Assembly: GCA_902619835.1 (NCBI GenBank)
Contig: CACNFS010000009.1
Location: 1 to 40,582 of the forward strand
Reading direction: 5' to 3'
From: an uncultured Pelagibacteraceae bacterium
GTDB taxonomy: Bacteria > Pseudomonadota > Alphaproteobacteria > Pelagibacterales > Pelagibacteraceae
DNA: 40,582 nucleotides
Notes under the pieces: model-generated
The model's input: the letters and a program-made list of their open reading frames with translations, nothing else
What the model was told of the DNA's origin: nothing
The model's database searches: none
Part shown: piece after piece, positions 28,301-34,651 of the stretch
How positions within the stretch are numbered: the first letter of the stretch is position 1
Layout: each line of letters opens with the position of its first letter
Position numbers and translations under genes: made by a program

Positions 28301-29827
28301 TGATAAAACTGCGACCGGGGTATCGTCTCCCATAGAGCCTGATGCTTCTTTACCTTCCTCAGCCATAGGATGAAGAATAAGTTCAAGATCTTCAACACTC
28401 AATCCAGATAGATACTGTCTCTTTCTTAATTCTTCGCTGATAAAATTTGGTTTTTCATTCTCATGAGAAATTTTCTTTTCAAGGTCAATGATTTGCTTGT
28501 TGTATTTTTTGTAATCTTTAGCTAAAAAATCTTTAATTTCTTTGTCTTTAAATAATTTTCCCTTTTTTAAATCAATTGCTATAATCTGACCTGGGCCAAG
28601 CTTACCCTTTTCGATTATATTTTCCTCCGGAATTTTGATCATTCCACTCTCAGAACCTGCAAAAAATAAGTTATCCGAAGTGATAGTATATCTTAAGGGT
28701 CTCAAACCATTTCGATCAGAAGAGGCTAAAACCCATTTAGCGTCTGTTGCACAAATAGCTGCAGGTCCATCCCAAGGTTCAATTGTGCTATTTAAAAAAT
28801 TAAATAGATCTTGGTGATTTTTAGGAACTGTTTTGCTTCTTTTAGACCAAGCATCAGGAATCATCATGAGTTTAATGAGAGGTGCAAGTTTGCCAGAGTG
28901 AACTAATAATTCAAAAACGTTATCAAGTGCGCCTGAGTCTGATGTGCTTCTAATTACTGGTTTTAAATCTTTTACATTTTTAAATAACGAACTTGACATG
29001 TCTTGTTCATGAATTTTCATCCAATTGATATTCCCTTTTAAAGTATTAATCTCTCCATTGTGAGCAAGTGTTCTAAAAGGTTGAGCTAAATCCCAGCTGG
29101 GGAAAGTATTCGTTGAGTATCTCTGATGAAAAACGGCAAATCTTGAGGTTAATTTCTTATCATTTAGATCCGGATAAAATTCAGAGAGCATTTCTGCTAA
29201 AAACATTCCTTTATAAACAATTGATCGAGAACTAAATGAACAGATATAAAATTGTTTAAGTTGGCTTTCTCTAGCAATTTTTTCTATTTTTTTTCTAGTC
29301 TCAAAAAGATCTCTTTCAAGGTCATTTGTTGCTAAATTTTCATTTTTTTTAAACATTACTTGAGCAATTTCAGGCCTACTTTGATCTGCAGTCTTGCCGA
29401 GAACACTTGGATTTATTGGAACCTGTCTCCAACCATAAATATAATAATTTGCATCAAGTAAGGCTGCTTCAATTATCTCTCTACATTTTTCTTGCTCTGA
29501 ATAATCTGTTCGAGGCAAAAAAACCATTCCAACGCAAATTCTTTTTTCATCATCAGGTGCATGACCGGTTGCCAAAATCTTTTCTTTAAAAAATTCCGTA
29601 GCAATTTCAATTTGAATTCCTGCACCATCACCAGATTTCCCATCTGCATCCACAGCACCTCTATGCCAAATTGCCTTTAATGCCTCAATTCCATACTCAA
29701 CAACTTTCCTAGTTTTTTTTCCATCTGTTGTAGCTATTAAACCAACTCCACATGCGTCATGCTCCATATCAGGTTTGTAGTTAAAAGTTTTTTCCAATAG
29801 AAGTTTATTTTTTTTATAATTTTTCAT
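25331..29827 (-). CDS. gltB: Glutamate synthase (NADPH), large subunit
   Basis: The product is 1498 residues, normal for GltB. A 25-residue propeptide precedes C26 (MEHDACGVG), the N-terminal nucleophile of the glutaminase domain (about 26-430). A central domain and the FMN-binding synthase domain follow, with the 3Fe-4S cysteines at about 1120, 1126 and 1131 (CIMVRQCHSNTC). The C-terminal beta-helix domain includes repeated Gly-rich turns (GNTVLYGATSGRLYASGQAG). The enzyme makes two glutamates from glutamine and 2-oxoglutarate, the main ammonium assimilation route with glutamine synthetase. It lies one base after gltD. Confidence 0.97.
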   Translation of the reverse strand: MKNYKKNKLLLEKTFNYKPDMEHDACGVGLIATTDGKKTRKVVEYGIEALKAIWHRGAVDADGKSGDGAGIQIEIATEFFKEKILATGHAPDDEKRICVGMVFLPRTDYSEQEKCREIIEAALLDANYYIYGWRQVPINPSVLGKTADQSRPEIAQVMFKKNENLATNDLERDLFETRKKIEKIARESQLKQFYICSFSSRSIVYKGMFLAEMLSEFYPDLNDKKLTSRFAVFHQRYSTNTFPSWDLAQPFRTLAHNGEINTLKGNINWMKIHEQDMSSSLFKNVKDLKPVIRSTSDSGALDNVFELLVHSGKLAPLIKLMMIPDAWSKRSKTVPKNHQDLFNFLNSTIEPWDGPAAICATDAKWVLASSDRNGLRPLRYTITSDNLFFAGSESGMIKIPEENIIEKGKLGPGQIIAIDLKKGKLFKDKEIKDFLAKDYKKYNKQIIDLEKKISHENEKPNFISEELRKRQYLSGLSVEDLELILHPMAEEGKEASGSMGDDTPVAVLSSHFRPVSHYFRQNFSQVTNPPIDSLRENKVMSLKTRFGNLGNILDFDNLTEENIYVLDSPILTNSQFRKFKKFFSKKTKVIDCTFNISSSLKERIEEIREEAETSVRQGSTCIVLSDKNITNQNASIPSILIVGAVHSHLVKHGLRGYCSLNVECSDALDTHSFAVLIGVGATTVNPYLAIDSIYQRFEKKLFGKSDFESCVVKFKKSIDAGLLKIMSKMGISVISSYRGGCNFEAVGLSRAIVSDYFPGMSSRISGIGVIGIEKKIKELHKKFNAKNVFTLPIGGLYRYRKSGEDHQYQGKLIHLLQSSVGNGSYEQYKKYSAGIHNLPPINIRDLLEFKKSNTSIDINEVEPLENILKRFGSGSMSHGALSAEAHETLATGMNRIKGASCSGEGGEDAKRFKVLANGDSANSRVKQIASARFGVTVDYLNNANEIEIKIAQGAKPGEGGQLPGFKVTEEIARLRHSTPGVTLISPPPHHDIYSIEDLAQLIYDLKQINPKARVGVKLVASTGIGTIAAGVAKAKADIILISGHSGGTGASPQTSIKYAGIPWEMGLTEANQVLTLNNLRHNVTLRTDGGLKTGRDVVIAAMMGAEEYGMGTSSLVAMGCIMVRQCHSNTCPVGVCSQDPSLREKFTGTPEKVVNLFKFVAMEVREILSSLGFKSINEIIGRTDLLSQVNKGAPNLDDLDLNPLLVQTDPGENLRYCKDNHINKVPETLDEKIWSEIESKIDKKNKNNFEFEIENTSRSVGTRLSHHIYKKFGNNKLNDDTININLKGSAGQSLGAFLTKGISLIVEGDCNDYVGKGLSGGKIIVKPSPKSNLVSDQNTIIGNTVLYGATSGRLYASGQAGERFAVRNSGSFAIVEGCGAHGCEYMTGGTAIILGLVGDNFGAGMTGGMAFIYDKKNEFENFANPASIIWQQVETDFWKSFLRKNIEDFQSKTNSQKAKVIIDNFDEEMRNFKQICPIEMLDKLDNPISLRPITKKVS

Positions 29828-29828
29828 A

Positions 29829-31274
29829 CTATGCCGCTTCTATAGATTTTTTCTTATCTAATTTTAATTGTAAATATTTTTCAATTTGAAATGCTGCATC
29901 TCTTCCATCTCTAATTGCCCAAACCACAAGTGATGCTCCTCTTACAATATCTCCAGCTGCAAATACTCCTTCCAGATTCGTTTGCATTGTTTTTAGATCA
30001 ATCTTAATTGTTCCCCATTGAGATATGCCTAATTCTTTTGCATCAAATAGTTTTGGAAGATTTTCAGGATCAAATCCTAATGATTTTATAACTAGGTCAG
30101 CTTTTATAACATAATTTGAACCTTTTTCTATTTCTGGACGTCTTCGTCCTGATGAGTCAGGATCTCCAAGCTTCATCTTATCTACCTCAACTGCCTCTAC
30201 TATATTATTTCCTATAAAGCTCTTTGGGCTTGTAAGCCAGACAAATTCTACACCTTCCTCTATAGCATTGCCAACTTCCCTAGCAGACCCTGGCATATTT
30301 TCTCGGTCTCTCCTATAAATACATTTTACCGATTTAGCTTTTTGTCTTACAGACGTTCTTACACAATCCATTGCTGTATCCCCACCACCTATCACCACTA
30401 CATCTTTTCCTTCAGCATTTAGAGTACCATTATCAAATAACTCCACCTTATCTCCCAAACCTTTTTTGTTAGATGCTGTTAAAAAGTCCATAGCAGGAAA
30501 AATATTTTTTAGTTTTTGCCCTGGAATATCGATTTCTCTAGCTTTATATACACCTGTCGAAATTAAAATTGCATCATGTTGGTCTTTTAATTCGTACAAA
30601 GTTTTATTTTTTCCAACTTCAAAATTTTGAACAAATTTTATACCACTCTCTTTCAAAAGTTTTGTTCTTCTCTCAACTACAAATTTTTCTAATTTAAAAT
30701 TTGGTATTCCATATATTAATAATCCTCCAGGCCTATCATAACGGTCATAAATTGTAACTTGATAACCTGATTTTCTTAATTCTTCTGCGCATGCCATACC
30801 AGCTGGACCTGCCCCGATTATACCTACTGATTGCTTCAATTCTTTTTTAACTTTAATTGGTTTAACCCATCCTTTTTCCCAAGCGGTGTCGGTTATATAT
30901 TTTTCTATAGATCCTATAGTAACTGTCCCATGACCAGACTGCTCTATTACACAGTTTCCTTCACAAAGTCTGTCTTGAGGACAAATTCTGCCGCAAACCT
31001 CAGGCATATTATTAGTGCTTTGAGATATTTCATAAGCTTCTTTTAATCTTCCTTCTGCAGTTAGTTTCAACCAGTCGGGAATGTTATTACTTAGTGGACA
31101 ATGGATTTGACAAAAAGGTACTCCACACTGAGAACATCTACTAGACTGCTCTGAAGCTTTTTCAGTAATAAACTCATTATAAATTTCTTTGAAGTCGTCT
31201 TTTCTTTTCGACGTACTTCTTTTAACAGGAGACTCTTGTTCTAAACCGACAAATTGTAACATTTTTTTTTTCAT
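29829..31274 (-). CDS. gltD: Glutamate synthase (NADPH), small subunit
   Basis: The product is 481 residues. The N-terminal ferredoxin-like segment has two Cys sets for 4Fe-4S clusters: C47, C50, C55, C59 and C94, C98, C104, C108. Then come the FAD site VGIIGAGPAGMACAEELRK and the NADPH site VVVIGGGDTAMDCVRT. The C-terminal GVFAAGDIVRG is the usual second FAD contact. GltD passes electrons from NADPH to GltB. It is the first gene of gltD-gltB-epimerase, with a good promoter and a palindromic element just upstream. Confidence 0.96.
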   Translation of the reverse strand: MKKKMLQFVGLEQESPVKRSTSKRKDDFKEIYNEFITEKASEQSSRCSQCGVPFCQIHCPLSNNIPDWLKLTAEGRLKEAYEISQSTNNMPEVCGRICPQDRLCEGNCVIEQSGHGTVTIGSIEKYITDTAWEKGWVKPIKVKKELKQSVGIIGAGPAGMACAEELRKSGYQVTIYDRYDRPGGLLIYGIPNFKLEKFVVERRTKLLKESGIKFVQNFEVGKNKTLYELKDQHDAILISTGVYKAREIDIPGQKLKNIFPAMDFLTASNKKGLGDKVELFDNGTLNAEGKDVVVIGGGDTAMDCVRTSVRQKAKSVKCIYRRDRENMPGSAREVGNAIEEGVEFVWLTSPKSFIGNNIVEAVEVDKMKLGDPDSSGRRRPEIEKGSNYVIKADLVIKSLGFDPENLPKLFDAKELGISQWGTIKIDLKTMQTNLEGVFAAGDIVRGASLVVWAIRDGRDAAFQIEKYLQLKLDKKKSIEAA

Positions 31275-31285
31275 GGGAACTCAAA

Positions 31286-31304
31286 TTAATAAAGTCTTTA
31301 TTAA
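31286..31304. promoter_or_regulatory. 19-bp palindrome over the gltD -10 (candidate operator)
   Basis: TTAATAAAGTCTTTATTAA is a perfect inverted repeat with 9-bp arms and a single central base. It covers the predicted -10 of gltD and reaches the expected start site, the place where a repressor would bind. Its AT-richness means chance cannot be excluded. Confidence 0.45.
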
Positions 31305-31326
31305 ATTAACACAAAAAAAAGGTCAA
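31298..31326 (-). promoter_or_regulatory. Predicted promoter of gltD-gltB
   Basis: On the minus strand TTGACC (31326-31321), a 17-nt spacer containing an 8-T run, and TAATAA (31303-31298). The transcript would start near 31291 and give a leader of about 17 nt before the gltD ATG. The spacing and the -35 are good for a sigma-70 promoter. Confidence 0.6.
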
Positions 31327-31438
31327 TAACTATTACCTAAATATTTAAATTCCTTTATTTTTAATGCTATTTTTTGCATAGCTGATATGCATTCATGAAT
31401 GACATTAAAAAAACATCCTTCAATTTTAATTATTTGTA

Positions 31439-32197
31439 ATGATTGAAGTACTGATTCTCTCTCTGATTCAAGGTGTCACAGAATTTTTACCGATAAGCTC
31501 ATCTTCACATTTAATTCTATTTTCTAAATTTACAAATTTTCAAAATCAAAGTCTATCTTTGGACGTAAGCTTACATATCGGTTCGTTTTTAGCAGTAATA
31601 ACTTTTTTTTATAAAGATCTTTTAGAATTTATAAGAAATAGAGACCTTTTTATAAAAATTCTAATATCATCTTTACCAGTAATGATATTAGGGTTTTTAT
31701 TAGTTCAAACAAATTTAATAAGTGAGTTAAGAAATATAAAAGTAATAGGTTGGATGACATTATTATTTGGATTACTGCTTTACATAAGTGATAAATTCAA
31801 TATGAATAAAAATATTGGAGCAGATTTTACTTACAGGTCTGCAATCATAATAGGGTTTTTTCAAATGATTTCACTTATTCCAGGTGTTAGTAGATCTGGT
31901 ATATCCATTACAGCAGCTAGATTATTAAAATTTAACAGATATGATGCTGCTAAAATTTCTTTTTTATTATCAATACCTACTTTAGCAGCTGTTTCTGTCT
32001 TTGGGATTAATAACATTTTGTCTTCAGACAATATTAATATTTCATCTCTAAATCTTATTTCGATATTTTTATCATATGTCTTTTCTCTAATAACTATTAA
32101 ATATTTTTTACAATATATCAAAAATTTCAACTTAGATATTTTTATAATTTATAGAGTTATATTGGGAATCGTTATTTTAGCTTTTGCTTATTTATAA
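31439..32197 (+). CDS. uppP: Undecaprenyl-diphosphatase (UppP/BacA)
   Basis: The product is 252 residues with about seven to eight membrane segments. It has both family signatures: QGVTEFLPISSSSHL at 11-25, with Glu15 and the Ser cluster, and PGVSRSGISITAARLL in the second half. The enzyme dephosphorylates undecaprenyl diphosphate, recycling the lipid carrier for peptidoglycan and surface polysaccharide. It is slightly shorter than the E. coli protein (273). It is divergent from gltD across 164 bp. That gap also holds a TGCATA/TATGCA inverted repeat at 31375-31391, which may be chance. Confidence 0.95.
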   Translation: MIEVLILSLIQGVTEFLPISSSSHLILFSKFTNFQNQSLSLDVSLHIGSFLAVITFFYKDLLEFIRNRDLFIKILISSLPVMILGFLLVQTNLISELRNIKVIGWMTLLFGLLLYISDKFNMNKNIGADFTYRSAIIIGFFQMISLIPGVSRSGISITAARLLKFNRYDAAKISFLLSIPTLAAVSVFGINNILSSDNINISSLNLISIFLSYVFSLITIKYFLQYIKNFNLDIFIIYRVILGIVILAFAYL

Positions 32198-32287
32198 AAT
32201 TATCGTAAAGAAAATTAAAATTATCAAAACTACGATAAAGAATATAATTACAGATTTTTGTAGGGAAATATTTTTTAGCAAATTCAT
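32192..32287 (-). CDS. Possible 31-residue single-span membrane peptide
   Basis: A minus-strand frame begins with ATG at 32287 and stops at 32192, overlapping the uppP stop by 6 bp. It encodes MNLLKNISLQKS followed by about 18 hydrophobic residues (Val, Ile, Phe, Leu), a clear single membrane span. An AAGG lies only one base from the ATG, so the ribosome site is poor. It lies 42 bp downstream of tRNA-Arg on the same strand and could share its transcript. I do not recognise it. AT-rich noncoding DNA often yields hydrophobic frames, so it could be spurious. Confidence 0.3.
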   Translation of the reverse strand: MNLLKNISLQKSVIIFFIVVLIILIFFTIIL

Positions 32288-32329
32288 ACCTTATACTTAT
32301 AATTTATCTAGAATATTTCAATAAAATAA

Positions 32330-32406
32330 TGGTGCGCCTGCTAGGATTTGAACCCAGAACCTCCTGGTCCGTAGCCAAGCGCTCTATCCAGTTGAGCTAC
32401 AGGCGC
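32330..32406 (-). tRNA. tRNA-Arg (anticodon ACG)
   Basis: The 77-nt minus-strand sequence folds as a tRNA: acceptor GCGCCTG pairing with CAGGCGC, D arm with AGCTCAACTGGATAGAGC, anticodon arm CTTGG-CTACGGA-CCAGG giving anticodon ACG, T arm CTGGGTTCAAATCCTAG, discriminator A and encoded CCA. The ACG wobble base is expected to be deaminated to inosine by TadA, reading CGU/CGC/CGA. It lies between uppP and the thiolase gene. Confidence 0.96.
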
Positions 32407-32432
32407 ATTTCTATCAATTACCAAATAATCTA

Positions 32433-32460
32433 TTGTATTTAAAGAAATTAAATTTATATT
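32433..32460 (+). promoter_or_regulatory. Possible promoter of the thiolase gene
   Basis: TTGTAT (32433-32438), a 16-nt spacer and TATATT (32455-32460). The -10 ends 6 nt before the ATG at 32467, which would give a leaderless or nearly leaderless transcript. No Shine-Dalgarno is seen before this start, which fits. Confidence 0.4.
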
Positions 32461-32466
32461 AATACT

Positions 32467-33642
32467 ATGAAAGATTCAGTAGTTATTACAGCAGCAAATA
32501 GAACCGCCGTAGGAACTATAGGTAAGTCTCTTAAGAATACACCAGCTTACGAGTTAGGATCAGCTGTGATTTCAGAAACTATTAAAAATTCAAAGGTTCA
32601 TAAAGAGGAAGTTGATGAAATAATAATGGGTCAAGTGCTGACTGGTGGAACTGGTCAAAATCCAGCAAGACAGGCAGCGATGAAATCTGGTATACCCAAG
32701 GAAAAGCCTGCTTACGTAGTAAATCAAGTTTGTGGTTCAGGGATTAGATCAGTAGCTTCTGGTTTTCAAAGTATAAAATCAAGAGATTCAAAAATTATAG
32801 TCGCTGGTGGTCATGAAAGTATGTCTTTGGCTCCACATTCTTTATATTTAAGAGATGGAAAAAAATTAGGTGATACTGAATTAGTAGATACTATGATAAA
32901 AGATGGTTTATGGGATGCTTTTCATGGATATCACATGGGTATTACTGCTGAAAATGTAGCTGAGAAATTTCAAGTAACAAGAGAAGATCAAGACAAATTT
33001 GCACTTAATTCGCAAGAAAAAGCTCTTGCAGCGCAAAAGCAAAAAAAATTTAATAATGAGATAATAGATTTTGTTATTAAGTCCAAAAAAGCTGAAATTA
33101 ATTTTAATAGAGACGAACATCCTAGAGAAGGGATAAATTTAGATAAATTATCAAGATTAAAACCAGTTTTTAAAAAAAACGGCACTGTAACAGCTGGTAA
33201 TGCTTCAGGGATTAACGATGGAGCAGCAGCTGTAGTTTTAATGTCAGGTGAGCTAGCTAGCAAAAAAGGGATACAAAAATTAGTTACTATTAAGTCCTGG
33301 GCAAGTTGCGGCGTTGAACCAGCTTTAATGGGCACTGGCCCTATACCTTCGGTTAAAAAAGCTTTAGATATTGCTGGATGGTCGATAAATGATGTAGACC
33401 TGTTTGAAATTAATGAGGCTTTTGCAGCTCAGAGCATAGCTGTTTTAAAAACTCTTTCTATTCCGGAAGAGAAAGTCAATGTAAACGGAGGAGCAATAGC
33501 TTTAGGGCACCCTATTGGTGCATCCGGTACTAGAATTCTTGTAACGCTAATTCATGAAATGATTGCTCGAGATTCTAAAAAAGGTTTAGCGACTCTTTGT
33601 ATTGGTGGTGGAATGGGTATTGCAATTTGTGTTGAAAGATAA
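32467..33642 (+). CDS. Acetyl-CoA acetyltransferase (thiolase)
   Basis: The product is 391 residues, standard for biosynthetic-type thiolase. The active-site residues are complete: Cys89 (NQVCGSG), His348 (GHPIGASG) and Cys378 (CIGGGMG), at the same numbers as the well-studied Zoogloea enzyme. NEAFAAQS is also present. It interconverts two acetyl-CoA and acetoacetyl-CoA. With the acetoacetyl-CoA synthetase 1 kb away it would complete use of acetoacetate as acetyl-CoA; no reductase or polyhydroxybutyrate synthase is in view, so storage polymer synthesis is not supported here. The deacetylase-family gene follows after 14 bp in the same direction. Confidence 0.94.
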   Translation: MKDSVVITAANRTAVGTIGKSLKNTPAYELGSAVISETIKNSKVHKEEVDEIIMGQVLTGGTGQNPARQAAMKSGIPKEKPAYVVNQVCGSGIRSVASGFQSIKSRDSKIIVAGGHESMSLAPHSLYLRDGKKLGDTELVDTMIKDGLWDAFHGYHMGITAENVAEKFQVTREDQDKFALNSQEKALAAQKQKKFNNEIIDFVIKSKKAEINFNRDEHPREGINLDKLSRLKPVFKKNGTVTAGNASGINDGAAAVVLMSGELASKKGIQKLVTIKSWASCGVEPALMGTGPIPSVKKALDIAGWSINDVDLFEINEAFAAQSIAVLKTLSIPEEKVNVNGGAIALGHPIGASGTRILVTLIHEMIARDSKKGLATLCIGGGMGIAICVER

Positions 33643-33656
33643 AATATTAAATTTCA

Positions 33657-34550
33657 ATGGAACTTCCTGTAGTAAATCACCCTGATTATGTAGCAAAAAT
33701 TAATGACGACAATAAATTTCCAATCAAAAAGTTTGGAGCTTTAGCAAATCATCTTTTGCAAACTGGCGTAGTAAAAAAATTTCATATTCCCGAAGAATGC
33801 TCTATAGAAACTATGAGATCTTCCCATTCTCTAAAGTATATAAATGATATTAAAAATAAAACACTAGATATTAAAGCCCAAAAAAAAATAGGATTTCCAA
33901 TAAATGATAGCGTTGTTAGAAGGTCTTTTGTAGCAACTGGTGGCACAGTTCTTGCAAGTAAATTGGCTTTAGACTCAAAACTTGCTTGTAATACAGCGGG
34001 AGGAAGTCATCATGCAACTTTTGACTTTGGAGCAGGATATTGCGTTTTTAATGATACAGCTGTTGCTGCAAACTATCTAAAAAATAAAGGATATGTCAAA
34101 AAAATTTTAATCTTAGATTTAGATGTCCACCAAGGTAACGGTAATTCAGAAATATTCCAAAAAGATAAAAATGTTCTCACATTTAGTATGCACTGCGGAT
34201 CAAATTATCCAGCAAAAAAATCTAAAAGTGATATCGACATTGAGCTTGAAGATAACATGGAAGATAAAGAATACATTGATGTTTTAAATCAAAATCTTAG
34301 AAAATTAAATCAAAATACTTATGATTTTGTTTTTTATGTTGCAGGAGTAGATATTCATCATAATGATAGATTAGGAAAACTTAAAATTTCTGATGAAGGT
34401 ATCAACAAAAGAGATAGAATTGTAATTGAAAACTTTTACTCAAAAAATATTCCGTTGTGTGGTGTTCTTGGTGGAGGATATAACAAAAGTTTTGATAAAC
34501 TTATAGAGCTTCATTCAATGCTGCACAAAAACTGTGCTGAATATTTTTAG
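33657..34550 (+). CDS. Histone-deacetylase-family (arginase-fold) hydrolase
   Basis: The product is 297 residues with the HDAC superfamily fold. The active site is present: tandem His118-His119 (GGSHHATFDFGAGYC), the zinc ligands Asp156 and His158 (LDLDVHQGNG) and Asp232 (AGVDIHHNDRLG), and the Gly-rich end GVLGGGYNK. Bacterial members remove acetyl groups from lysines, polyamines or acetoin-pathway enzymes (AcuC-like). Next to a thiolase and an acetoacetyl-CoA synthetase, deacetylation of an acyl-CoA ligase lysine is one possibility, but this is inference. It is 14 bp downstream of the thiolase and probably cotranscribed. Confidence 0.85.
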   Translation: MELPVVNHPDYVAKINDDNKFPIKKFGALANHLLQTGVVKKFHIPEECSIETMRSSHSLKYINDIKNKTLDIKAQKKIGFPINDSVVRRSFVATGGTVLASKLALDSKLACNTAGGSHHATFDFGAGYCVFNDTAVAANYLKNKGYVKKILILDLDVHQGNGNSEIFQKDKNVLTFSMHCGSNYPAKKSKSDIDIELEDNMEDKEYIDVLNQNLRKLNQNTYDFVFYVAGVDIHHNDRLGKLKISDEGINKRDRIVIENFYSKNIPLCGVLGGGYNKSFDKLIELHSMLHKNCAEYF

Positions 34551-34557
34551 TTGGTCC

Positions 34558-34593
34558 TGGCTCTAGATGACTTAAATTTAGGGACTAGAGCCA
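34558..34593. terminator. Hairpin between convergent genes
   Basis: TGGCTCTAG (34558-34566) pairs with CTAGAGCCA (34585-34593), a perfect 9-bp stem with an 18-nt loop that holds an inner TAAATTTA palindrome. It begins 7 bp after the deacetylase-family stop and lies before the end of the acetoacetyl-CoA synthetase gene. There is no T-run on either side, so if it ends transcription it does so without the classic tail. Confidence 0.45.
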
Positions 34594-34651
34594 AGATTAG
34601 TTTGAGCATATTCAAATTCATAATTAAGTTTAATTAATATTTCTGACGCAC

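Noticed and set aside
31375-31399. TGCATA/TATGCA inverted repeat followed by TTCATGAA before uppP
   Set aside because: Six-bp arms are expected by chance in a gap of this size and composition, and no promoter could be aligned with them.
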